Assembly: GCA_012033205.1 (NCBI GenBank)
Contig: JAAUSO010000007.1
Location: forward strand, 1 to 64,000
From: Richelia sp. SL_2_1
GTDB lineage: Bacteria > Cyanobacteriota > Cyanobacteriia > Cyanobacteriales > Nostocaceae
Direction of reading: 5' to 3'
Length of the DNA: 64,000 nucleotides
Made by a program: the position numbers and the translations under genes. The notes under the pieces were generated by a model. That model was not told the origin of the DNA. It saw nothing but the letters and a program-made list of their open reading frames with translations, and ran no database searches. This document shows positions 18,887 to 26,403 of the stretch, in pieces (position 1 is the first letter of the stretch; the number at the start of each line of letters is the position of its first letter).

Positions 18887-19163
18887 GGGAAATTTATGCT
18901 GCATCGAAATAATCGCGCGATCGCAAAAAATCGCAATCAGGCAATAAGTTTAACGTTAGTTCGACACTTTCACAGAAGTCGGGTTTTTAGGATAAATTTC
19001 ACTGGTAACAGAAAATCTTTATAAAAACCCGACTTCTAACCCTAGGAAAAATCAAGTTTTTACAGCTTCCTTATAATTTAACCAGCAATCGAAGTAGTGA
19101 ATATCGAACTCACGTTAAGTTTAATCCTTCAAAAGAATATTTTCGGTTAAACAATTTTGCAAA

Positions 19164-19197
19164 GGGGTACAATCCCTCATGTCATAAATGGTATTAT
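19164..19197 (+). promoter_or_regulatory. Promoter of sRNA copy B
   Basis: GGGGTACAATCCC (19164-19176), a degenerate version of the palindrome, lies exactly 15 nt before TATTAT (19192-19197). Confidence 0.6.
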
Positions 19198-19203
19198 GTG
19201 ATA

Positions 19204-19260
19204 ATCAGATGCACCCTGATGTTTAGAGAGCTATACAAATGGCTCTCTTTTTTATTTTTT
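19204..19260 (+). ncRNA. Tandem small RNA, copy B (divergent)
   Basis: It keeps AGATGCACCCTGATG, then a stem AGAGAGC (19225-19231)/GCTCTCT (19242-19248) followed by a long T-rich run. Outside the seed and stem it differs strongly from the other copies, which makes the retained elements informative. The base pair at the stem foot is A-T, a compensatory change relative to copy A. Confidence 0.65.
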
Positions 19261-19309
19261 TATATTTAATCCCCATTTCTTCGTAAAAAGTTTACAAAAA
19301 TTTAAGTAA

Positions 19310-19343
19310 GGGGTGTCACCCCCTGGACAATTGATGATATACT
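19310..19343 (+). promoter_or_regulatory. Promoter of sRNA copy C
   Basis: GGGGTGTCACCCC (19310-19322) is a 6-bp-arm palindrome with a 1-nt centre, 15 nt before TATACT (19338-19343). Confidence 0.65.
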
Positions 19344-19349
19344 ATGTTA

Positions 19350-19402
19350 AGTAGATGCACCCTGATGATCCGGAGAGCTGCCAAGTGGCTCTCTTTTTTT
19401 TT
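19350..19402 (+). ncRNA. Tandem small RNA, copy C
   Basis: The predicted start is near 19350. It contains TAGATGCACCCTGATGAT, then the stem GGAGAGC (19372-19378)/GCTCTCT (19388-19394) and nine or more T residues, an excellent Rho-independent terminator. It is almost identical to copy D, 170 bp downstream, from the palindrome to the terminator. Confidence 0.7.
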
Positions 19403-19479
19403 GCCTTTTTCCTACTTATAGATAATAATACTGAGGCGCAAACAAATTATTTACGAAAACTTAATCAAAACTTAAACAA

Positions 19480-19513
19480 GGGGTGTCACCCCCTGGACAA
19501 TTGATGATATACT
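19480..19513 (+). promoter_or_regulatory. Promoter of sRNA copy D
   Basis: GGGGTGTCACCCC (19480-19492) lies 15 nt before TATACT (19508-19513), identical to copy C. Confidence 0.65.
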
Positions 19514-19519
19514 ATGTTA

Positions 19520-19574
19520 AGTAGATGCACCCTGATGATCCGGAGAGCTACCAAGTGGCTCTCTGTTTTTTTTT
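19520..19574 (+). ncRNA. Tandem small RNA, copy D
   Basis: It has the same conserved block TAGATGCACCCTGATGAT, stem GGAGAGC (19542-19548)/GCTCTCT (19558-19564), and a T run after one G. It is the last copy before argJ, whose start is about 200 bp downstream. Confidence 0.7.
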
Positions 19575-19777
19575 GAGTATTTATACGGAATTAGGTCAAA
19601 GGTCAAAGGTTATAGGTCAAAGGTTATAACTCCTACCTCCTAACTCCGGTACAGACGTAGCATTGCTACGTCTCTACTAACTAACCATTAATAACTAATA
19701 AGTTACCATTAAGTGTTGACAAATATATTGATATAATCCCCGTACTATTGCGGTGAGCAAAATGCAGGGGAAGAGTA

Positions 19778-21091
19778 ATGAGTGAGTGGCGGGAAATAAG
19801 TGGTGGTGTTACAGCACCGAAAGGATATAAAGCAACTGGAATCGCCGCAGGGCTGAAACCTTCAGGTGCGCCAGATTTAGCATTAATTGTTTCAGAGGTA
19901 GAGGCGATCGCCGCAGGTGTGTTCACGATTTCTCAGGTGACTGCGGCTTGTGTAGATTATTGTCGTCAGCGGTTGCTTGCGGCACACAGCGCTCGTGCGA
20001 TTCTCTGTAATGCGGGACAGGCTAACGCTTCTACGGGTAATCAAGGTTGGTTGGATGCGCTTGAAAGTGCGATGATGTTGGGGCAAGCCCTGAATATTTC
20101 TTCAAAGTCGGTGTTGTTGGCTTCAACTGGGGTGATTGGGCAAAGAATTAAGATGGATGCTTTGAAAACAGGTATACCCAAGTTAGTGGAAGCGCTTTCG
20201 GAAACTGGTTCCGATGCAGCCGCAAAGGGGATAATTACTACAGATTTAGTTACTAAATCCATTGCCTTAGAAACAACTATACATGATAGACCAGTGCGAG
20301 TCGGCGGAATTGCGAAAGGTTCGGGAATGATTCATCCAAATATGGCGACAATGTTGGCATTTGTCACTTGTGATGCTGCGGTTTCTCCTGGGTTGTGGCA
20401 AGAAATGTTGAGTCGTGCTGCTGACAAGAGTTTTAATGCAATTACCGTCGATGGGGATACTAGTACTAACGATAGTTTAATTGCTTTAGCTAACGGACAA
20501 TCTCGTACCCCAGCAATTACCGAAATGGGTGCAGAAGCTGAGAAATTAGAAGCAATGTTAACCGCAGTTTGTCAGCATTTAGCAAAGGCGATCGCTCGCG
20601 ACGGTGAAGGTGCAACTTGTTTGATAGAAGTGCAAGTCAGCGGTGCATTGGATGAAGAATCAGCATTGAAAATAGCTAAAACCATTGCTGGTTCATCGTT
20701 AGTCAAGTCTGCAATCTTTGGACGCGATCCAAATTGGGGAAGAATTGCTGCTGCTGCTGGACGTGCGGGTGTACCATTTGAGCAAAGTGATTTAAGAATT
20801 CAAATGGGGGATTTTTTATTAATGGAAAAAGGACAACCCCTGCAATTTGATCGAAAAGCAGCGAGTGCATATTTGAAACAAACAGCAGCGGAATCTTCTT
20901 TACCTTCAGATTTTGTCGCGACTAATAATAGTAACGATTTAACAGTTGATCGAGATACGGTAAATATGCAAAGAATAGATAATCCGGTAATAATTAACGT
21001 GAGTGTTGGCAATGGTTCGGGTGCAGGTAAAGCTTGGGGATGCGATTTGAGTTACGATTACGTGAAGATTAATGCGGAGTATACAACATAA
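19778..21091 (+). CDS. argJ: Bifunctional ornithine acetyltransferase / N-acetylglutamate synthase
   Basis: ArgJ recycles the acetyl group from N-acetylornithine to glutamate in the cyclic arginine pathway. The 437-residue precursor contains the self-cleavage site KGSGMIHPNMATMLAF, where Thr of ATML becomes the catalytic N-terminal nucleophile of the beta chain. The C-terminal half has FGRDPNWGRIAAAAGRAG and ends GAGKAWGCDLSYDYVKINAEY. The start is supported by GGGGAAGAG just upstream. A strong terminator follows the gene. It is cytoplasmic and functions alone in its locus. Confidence 0.97.
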   Translation: MSEWREISGGVTAPKGYKATGIAAGLKPSGAPDLALIVSEVEAIAAGVFTISQVTAACVDYCRQRLLAAHSARAILCNAGQANASTGNQGWLDALESAMMLGQALNISSKSVLLASTGVIGQRIKMDALKTGIPKLVEALSETGSDAAAKGIITTDLVTKSIALETTIHDRPVRVGGIAKGSGMIHPNMATMLAFVTCDAAVSPGLWQEMLSRAADKSFNAITVDGDTSTNDSLIALANGQSRTPAITEMGAEAEKLEAMLTAVCQHLAKAIARDGEGATCLIEVQVSGALDEESALKIAKTIAGSSLVKSAIFGRDPNWGRIAAAAGRAGVPFEQSDLRIQMGDFLLMEKGQPLQFDRKAASAYLKQTAAESSLPSDFVATNNSNDLTVDRDTVNMQRIDNPVIINVSVGNGSGAGKAWGCDLSYDYVKINAEYTT

Positions 21092-21135
21092 TAGTTCATG
21101 CTATTAGTTTTAAATGTTTGTAATTGAGATAAAAT

Positions 21136-21175
21136 AAAAAGCGTTTAATTTGAATATACAAATTAAACGCTTTTT
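21136..21175 (+). terminator. Bidirectional-type terminator after argJ
   Basis: This is a perfect 17-bp stem, AAAAAGCGTTTAATTTG (21136-21152) against its complement (21159-21175), with a 6-nt loop AATATA and T/A runs on both sides. Confidence 0.88.
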
Positions 21176-21214
21176 AGTTTACAAATATTTACCAGGATAT
21201 AAATTTTGTATTTC

Positions 21215-21246
21215 CTCACAAGTTCCTCAAACTTAATTGTTACTCT
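21215..21246 (+). promoter_or_regulatory. CTCACA-type promoter upstream of the 100-residue membrane protein
   Basis: CTCACAAGTTCCTCAAAC begins at 21215. TACTCT lies at 21241-21246, exactly 26 nt from the first C. This is the most leftward member of the shared promoter family. Confidence 0.7.
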
Positions 21247-21347
21247 TAAAATCATCTGCTTCTGGAAAACTACTTTCAAACTAAAACTCACTCAAATTCC
21301 ATATCTAGCTGATAATTTTCACTTGAAAATATTTTAGGAGCATCAAA

Positions 21348-21650
21348 ATGAAAACACAACCTAAATATTCACCGGCTGAACTATATAAATTACAAACAAT
21401 TAAGAATGAAATTCAAGATTTACGAAAACAACTCATAGAAATAGACCAAGAAGTTGGACAAATTAAACAAAATTTTCCTTCTTTAGAAACAGAGCAACCA
21501 AAAAGTTCAAAAACTTATTCTCCAAAAATTTCTCATAAAAATAATTTTCACCCTGAATTATTAGAGGAAAAAAATGTCGAAAAACCTTGGGGAAATTATA
21601 TAATGTTTGTTTTAATTGTGTTTTATTTTGTGGTAATGAGTTTTCTCTAA
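21348..21650 (+). CDS. Small coiled-coil protein with C-terminal membrane anchor
   Basis: This is a 100-residue protein of unknown function. Residues about 10-45 are charged and helical with heptad-like spacing (LYKLQTIKNEIQDLRKQLIEIDQEV, split here), followed by a Ser/Lys-rich linker, and residues 84-100 form a single transmembrane helix (YIMFVLIVFYFVVMSFL). It would be tail-anchored with the coiled coil in the cytoplasm. Its upstream region carries the CTCACA promoter box shared with the stress island, so it is likely co-regulated with Hsp20 and CBS-CP12. Confidence 0.75.
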   Translation: MKTQPKYSPAELYKLQTIKNEIQDLRKQLIEIDQEVGQIKQNFPSLETEQPKSSKTYSPKISHKNNFHPELLEEKNVEKPWGNYIMFVLIVFYFVVMSFL

Positions 21651-21667
21651 GATTTCCTTTAAAAGGA

Positions 21668-21713
21668 ATAGGGAATAGGGAATAGGGAATAGGGAATAGG
21701 GAATAGGGATAAG
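21668..21713. repeat. GGGAATA heptamer repeat
   Basis: About six tandem copies of the heptamer GGGAATA lie in the short gap between two plus-strand genes. The complementary version is at 26368-26398. Confidence 0.9.
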
Positions 21714-21792
21714 ATTTTTGAACCAGTTTACTCTGTGTGTTATATAGTTGAGGAAAGTTCCTACCAACTTACTTAATCAACAAAATGCGGTC

Positions 21793-23307
21793 ATGAAAAA
21801 TTCTTCGACCGACATCATAATTATTGGGGCTGGTATATCGGGTTTAGCATCAGGTTGCTATGCTCAAATGAATGGTTACAGCACCCAGATATTCGAGATG
21901 CACAATTTGCCTGGTGGTTTGTGTACTGCTTGGAATCGTAACGGATATATTTTTGATGGTTGCATTCATTATCTTTTTGGTTCGGGGAAAGGACAACCAT
22001 TTTATAGTATGTGGGAAGAACTCGGAGCAGTTCAAGGTAGACGATTTATTAATCACGATGAATTAATGCGTGTTAGGGAAGTGGGAGGTAAAACTCTCAT
22101 TGTCTATAGTAACCCCGATAAATTGGAATTACATCTCAAACAACTTTCATCTGTTGATAGTCAATTAATTACCAGCTTTTGTAAAGGTATTCGGGTTTTG
22201 AAAGGTTTTGATTTATCATTACTCCAACAAAAACCCAAAGCCTTGATGGAAGTTGCAGATTTGTGGAATTTAGGTCGAAAAATGCTCCCGTTCATGGGAA
22301 CCTTAGCTAAATGGGGTACAATCTCGGCAGAAGATTTTGCTAAACGTTTTCAAGATCCCTTTTTACGTCAAGCAATTCCCCAAATGTTTGCATGGAAAGA
22401 TATCCCGGTAATGGTGGGGATGTCCTTATTAGCCTATATGCACAATCAAAATGCTGGTTTTCCTCTAGGTGCATCCCTAGAGTTTGCTCGTGGCATTGAG
22501 AAGCGCTATCTAGAATTAGGTGGTCAAATTTCCTACAATTCTCAAGTCGAACGGGTGTTAGTGGAAAACGATAAAGCAGTTGGTGTACGACTGTATAATA
22601 ACGAATCATATCAAAGCGTTCGCGTTATTTCTGCTTGTGATGGACGCGGTACATTGTTTGACTTACTTCGGGGTGAATACTTAGACGAAGAAATGGAGAT
22701 GCTTTACGACGGTTATTTCCCCGTACATTCACAACTACAAGTGTCTTTAGGTGTTAATCGTGATTTATCAAAAGAACCCCACTGGGTAACTTATTTACTA
22801 AATCAACCAGTAGTAATTGCTGGTGAGGAATGTAGCGAAATTAGTGTAAAACATTATTGCTTTGATCCTTCCCTAGCTCCACCGGGAAAATCAGTTTTAA
22901 TCGTGATGTTGAGAACATCATATGATTATTGGCAGCGAATTTATGGCAGGAAAATTTATGATGCCGAGCAAATTCAAGAATCGGGTATTTTAATTGATTT
23001 ATTAGCAGAGTTTTATCCTGCTATTAAAGCTGATATTGAATATGTTGATGTCGCTACACCAATGAGTTACGAACGCTATACGGGAAACTGGCAAGGTTCA
23101 AGTTGTGGCTGGTTGTTAACCAAACAAACAATGGGAATGATGATTTCTGGTATACCTAAAACTCTACCAAATTTAAGTAATTTTTACATGGTTGGACAAT
23201 GGGTAGAACCGGGTGGAAGCCTGCCAGTAGTTGCGATGTCAGGGCGTAATATTATCCAGCAAATTTGTCACAAAGATCACAAAATGTTTGAAGTAAATAT
23301 TCCTTAA
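21793..23307 (+). CDS. CrtI/CrtO-like FAD-dependent oxidoreductase
   Basis: The protein is 504 residues from the ATG at 21793; a TTG start 45 bp upstream is possible but adds residues before the Rossmann fold. The dinucleotide-binding motif IIIGAGISGLASG is near the N-terminus, followed by FEMHNLPGGLCTAW, which is typical of the phytoene desaturase/carotenoid isomerase superfamily. The C-terminal FAD clamp reads MVGQWVEPGGSLPVVAMSGRNI. It could be a carotenoid desaturase, isomerase or ketolase-like enzyme, or a retinol-saturase-like reductase. No other carotenoid gene is adjacent. Subfamily assignment needs a tree. Confidence 0.83.
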   Translation: MKNSSTDIIIIGAGISGLASGCYAQMNGYSTQIFEMHNLPGGLCTAWNRNGYIFDGCIHYLFGSGKGQPFYSMWEELGAVQGRRFINHDELMRVREVGGKTLIVYSNPDKLELHLKQLSSVDSQLITSFCKGIRVLKGFDLSLLQQKPKALMEVADLWNLGRKMLPFMGTLAKWGTISAEDFAKRFQDPFLRQAIPQMFAWKDIPVMVGMSLLAYMHNQNAGFPLGASLEFARGIEKRYLELGGQISYNSQVERVLVENDKAVGVRLYNNESYQSVRVISACDGRGTLFDLLRGEYLDEEMEMLYDGYFPVHSQLQVSLGVNRDLSKEPHWVTYLLNQPVVIAGEECSEISVKHYCFDPSLAPPGKSVLIVMLRTSYDYWQRIYGRKIYDAEQIQESGILIDLLAEFYPAIKADIEYVDVATPMSYERYTGNWQGSSCGWLLTKQTMGMMISGIPKTLPNLSNFYMVGQWVEPGGSLPVVAMSGRNIIQQICHKDHKMFEVNIP

Positions 23308-23395
23308 TCAGAAGGATTTAAGATGTAAAACATGAAAAATTAGGAAATTAAAAAAGCTATATTTCAACATTAACGATGTGAAAGATGGTTAAAAT

Positions 23396-24225
23396 TTAAA
23401 AAAATTCCGCTCGTTCAATATTTGCGCGAAAAAAATCAAAGTATTTGTCTGTACCAAACCACCAACCTGCATTTATTTGAGAAGGAATTGTAAATCCTCC
23501 AAATGTGCGTTCTTCTAAGACTTCTCCACCAAAAGGAATATAAGTATAGCTACTATCTTGATTTTTTCTCCCCAACGTAGTAAAGACACTTTTAATAGTT
23601 TACCGTTTGAGTCTATAAAAAATGTTAAGGTAACAGCTTCGTCATCAACTTTCATATTTGCTTCAATAGTATTATCATTAATTGCCTGCCAACTTACACC
23701 ATTTTGTGGCAATAAAGCTGAAGGTAGCCAGAAAGATTCTCCTGCGAGTCTACCTATACTAGAACGAGTGATATCTTGATTATGGGCATTTACAACTGGG
23801 ATAATTCCCCATATAGAAAACCATATTCGACCAAAATTATGAAAATAATAATCACCACCGATAAATTTAATTAAACCGTTACCAATATTGGCTTGCCAAA
23901 CAAATCCTTTGAATGCGCTGATAATTTGTTCGGCTTTCATGGGTAGCCAAGGTTTATTTGCTGATAACCTAAAACTTCCATTGATTTTCAATTTTACAGA
24001 TTTAGCTAAAGTCGTCCCCGGTTCAATTGCATGAAGAAAGTAACGCTGTACTGGTTGCGGCAATTCTGCAACCATTTCAGGAGTAAAAATAGTATTGCTT
24101 GGATTTGTTTCTAAAGAATGCCAAATTTTATTTACTTGCTTACGCTCTGTTAAAAAATTAAGATAAAGAGCGATTAATGAAAAAGCAATTAATACAGTAA
24201 GAACTATTAAAATTTTCAAAATCAT
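23396..24225 (-). pseudogene. DUF6544-like protein with a C-terminal frameshift
   Basis: As read, the gene stops at 23515 after a spurious tail (KIVAILIFLLVEKS). If one A is added to the A6 tract near 23564-23569, the protein continues as NQDSSYTYIPFGGEVLEERT, then FGGFTIPSQINAGWWFG and FDFFRANIERAEFF to a stop at 23396. That is the normal end of this family. The N-terminus has a transmembrane helix (residues 3-24), then LPQPVQRYFLHAIEPG, a family landmark. Function is unknown. The loss is either real inactivation or a homopolymer sequencing error. Confidence 0.82.
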
Positions 24226-24359
24226 TTTGAACTTTCACAATATCCTAATTATTAAATTCAGCCGAAAATGTGAATAAATCGTGATATATTTATGCTTTAT
24301 TGAGCATAGTTATTAGATATCTATCAGATGTTTATCAGATATTTATGACAATTTGATAA

Positions 24360-25244
24360 TCAATTATCCAACACTTTTATCTCACGACGATTATCTAATA
24401 AGTAAAACAGTAATGCACCCAAACCAAAAATATTTACTACCGACATCATTAAGCCACCTAATAATGGAATTAAACCAATTAAACCTAAAATTAACATTCC
24501 CATCAGAAATTTTTCTACAGGTGATTTCTCTCTTTGTTTGATAGTTTTTTCTCCTAACCATAGTGCTACACCGAGAGTTCCGAGTATTACTGCAACGTAA
24601 GTTACTAAACCAATTAAAGGTAATAACGGAATTCCAATTAAGGTAATTGCTAGCAAAATGATTGATACAATTATAGCTACTAAACCACCCAAGCCCCATA
24701 ACCCACTTTGTAGAGGATATTGATTGAGGATAGTTGCTAAATTGGGTAAAAAATTAGGTCGCCACTTAATAATTAAAACACCGAAAATAGCACCTAAAAT
24801 GATTTTAAAGAGATGAAAAGCACTACCAAAGAAATACCGGACAACAAAGCTATTAATTCCTCTTCTTTTAGTACCATAAACTCCCCATCCGCTGAGTGTA
24901 CCAGAGGAACCAACTATATTAGCCCCCTCTTCAGTAATTACTTCACCTCCCACTGCATAAGCATCACCATCAACACGGGCATTTCTTTGTAAAATTACAT
25001 CCCCATCAATGGCGATTGCTGTTTGTCTGACTCTTGCACCTTCTTCAATAGTTACATCTCCCCCGATAGCGTGGGCATTTTCCACAACTGTATTCTTCGT
25101 AACCCTGACATCACCGCCGACTCGGATAATATTATCGTTGTTAATATTGATATCAGCCTGTGCCAAAGCCATTGTTGAAAATAAAATAGCACTCAAAATT
25201 GAGATTAATACCAAATTTAACCAGTTTTTTCTCAAATACTTCAT
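24360..25244 (-). CDS. Membrane protein with N-terminal bactofilin-like beta-helix
   Basis: This 294-residue protein has a signal peptide (residues 1-29, ending ALAQA). A short right-handed beta-helix with repeated V..G..V periodicity follows (IRVGGDVRV, AHAIGGDVTIEEGARV, AIAIDGDVILQRNARV, about 40-115). Four hydrophobic segments between about 135 and 285 complete it (for example LFKIILGAIFGVLII, GLVAIIVSIILLAITLIGIPLLPLIGL). The layout is like polymer-forming cytoskeletal domains joined to a membrane domain. It probably acts at the envelope; no enzymatic motif is visible. Confidence 0.7.
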   Translation of the reverse strand: MKYLRKNWLNLVLISILSAILFSTMALAQADININNDNIIRVGGDVRVTKNTVVENAHAIGGDVTIEEGARVRQTAIAIDGDVILQRNARVDGDAYAVGGEVITEEGANIVGSSGTLSGWGVYGTKRRGINSFVVRYFFGSAFHLFKIILGAIFGVLIIKWRPNFLPNLATILNQYPLQSGLWGLGGLVAIIVSIILLAITLIGIPLLPLIGLVTYVAVILGTLGVALWLGEKTIKQREKSPVEKFLMGMLILGLIGLIPLLGGLMMSVVNIFGLGALLFYLLDNRREIKVLDN

Positions 25245-25476
25245 GGCTGATTCCTAATTTATAGCTGTTTGAATTTCTATAAAGTCTAAAGGGAAGAGGA
25301 AGGAAGATGTAAAATTATTAACTCGTAACTCCAGAACTTACCTGTGAACCCAGAAACCGGGATTCTATGCAAAATTCTGGTTTTTATGACCAGATATTCC
25401 CAAGAAACCCGGTTTATTTAAACTTACTAACTCCTCACTTCTAACTCTTAACTCCTAACTCTTCACTCCTAAGTGA

Positions 25477-26103
25477 TTAACCGCTGCACCAATCATCGTA
25501 CATTCGTCCTTGCATTGCTTCTGGAAACTCTTCGCAATATTCTTCAAAAGCTGTTTTAGGAATTTTTTTGGCTTCTTGATGGGCTAACTCAGCTTGTAGT
25601 TCATCGACAATATCCCAAGCAGCGGCACATTCTTCCGAACGAGGAGAAGTTTCACTACAAGCAACACGAGCTTTTCTAATTGCATCTTGAAGTTCTTGTT
25701 CTAATACTACTACCCTAGGTAGCTCCAGAAATTTACTTTCATTAATGATATCGGCAAGTGAAATTATACCCATCAGTTCTCCTTGAATCACGGGTGCGCG
25801 GAGTAAGCGATATTGGGCAAACAACCGCGCTACATATTCCACACCCAAATCAGGATTGACTACTATACAGGGTTTACTCATAATTTCATACACCCGCACT
25901 TTGGTAGGATCTTTACCAAAAGCAATTACTTTATAAACTATATCTGCTTCAGTAATAATACCGTAGGCATCTTGGTCATGACGACGTTCTACAATTAATG
26001 CGTGCCATGCTCTTGATTTCATTAATTTAACTGCTTCTGCCACAGTTGCGGAACTGCGAATAGTGGCAACATCTGTAGTCATAATGTCTGCTGCTCTCAA
26101 CAT
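25477..26103 (-). CDS. CBS-domain pair fused to a CP12 domain
   Basis: This is a 208-residue fusion. Residues 1-125 are two CBS motifs (MLRAADIMTTDVATI; VYEIMSKPCIVV..LMGIISLADII), which usually bind adenine nucleotides. Residues about 140-205 are CP12, the small redox protein that inhibits GAPDH and phosphoribulokinase. The AWD_VEEL-type core is present as AAAWDIVDELQAE, with the N-terminal Cys pair at C149/C159. The C-terminal pair is altered: C190 is present, but the partner position (CRxYDD) is Gly (GRMYDD), and a new Cys appears at 206. CBS-CP12 fusions are known in cyanobacteria. It likely links energy charge to Calvin-cycle control. A CTCACA promoter lies about 150 bp upstream. Confidence 0.92.
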   Translation of the reverse strand: MLRAADIMTTDVATIRSSATVAEAVKLMKSRAWHALIVERRHDQDAYGIITEADIVYKVIAFGKDPTKVRVYEIMSKPCIVVNPDLGVEYVARLFAQYRLLRAPVIQGELMGIISLADIINESKFLELPRVVVLEQELQDAIRKARVACSETSPRSEECAAAWDIVDELQAELAHQEAKKIPKTAFEEYCEEFPEAMQGRMYDDWCSG

Positions 26104-26253
26104 AATCCACCTCCGTGGTATTTTCTTTGTTTGGGGAAGGTGATTCGTCGGGTTTTTATAAAGGTTGTCTTATGTGACAGATATTTAAGTCAAAACCTGA
26201 CTTGTTAATCGTTGTTTCACTAAAATTAAATCACCTCCGAACCCTCTGTTTTT

Positions 26254-26285
26254 GTTATATAAGAATAATTTGAGGAAGTTGTGAG
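26254..26285 (-). promoter_or_regulatory. CTCACA-type promoter of the CBS-CP12 gene
   Basis: On the minus strand CTCACAACTTCCTCAAATT begins at 26285, and TATAAC lies 26 nt on (26259-26254). Confidence 0.72.
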
Positions 26286-26367
26286 TGTTCCGAAAGCAAA
26301 TTAATAATTAATTGAACAATTAATTAAGTAACTTGACATAATTAATTACAGATTTGAAAAACCTATT

Positions 26368-26400
26368 TCCTGTTCCCTATTCCCTATTCCCTATTCCCTG
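26368..26400. repeat. TTCCCTA heptamer repeat
   Basis: Four copies of the heptamer lie directly after the pyruvate-kinase-like gene stop. Confidence 0.85.
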
Positions 26401-26403
26401 GCT

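Noticed and set aside
18842-19024. Reading frames beginning ATGCACCCTGATGAT in the small-RNA copies
   Set aside because: The frames run through the stem and poly-T terminator and give different, low-quality tails in each copy; selection is on the RNA elements.
18797-19574. Repeats considered as a CRISPR array
   Set aside because: Only four copies, spaced 146-367 bp, with differing sequence and promoter/terminator structure; no cas genes.
18797-19574. Identification of the array as NsiR1
   Set aside because: Tandem layout fits, but NsiR1 is described upstream of hetF with a different promoter motif, and I cannot compare sequences here.
24226-24320. Possible CTCACA-type site upstream of the DUF6544-like gene
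   Set aside because: TCACG..TTCACA is present, but the -10 spacing does not fit 26 nt and half-sites are poor.
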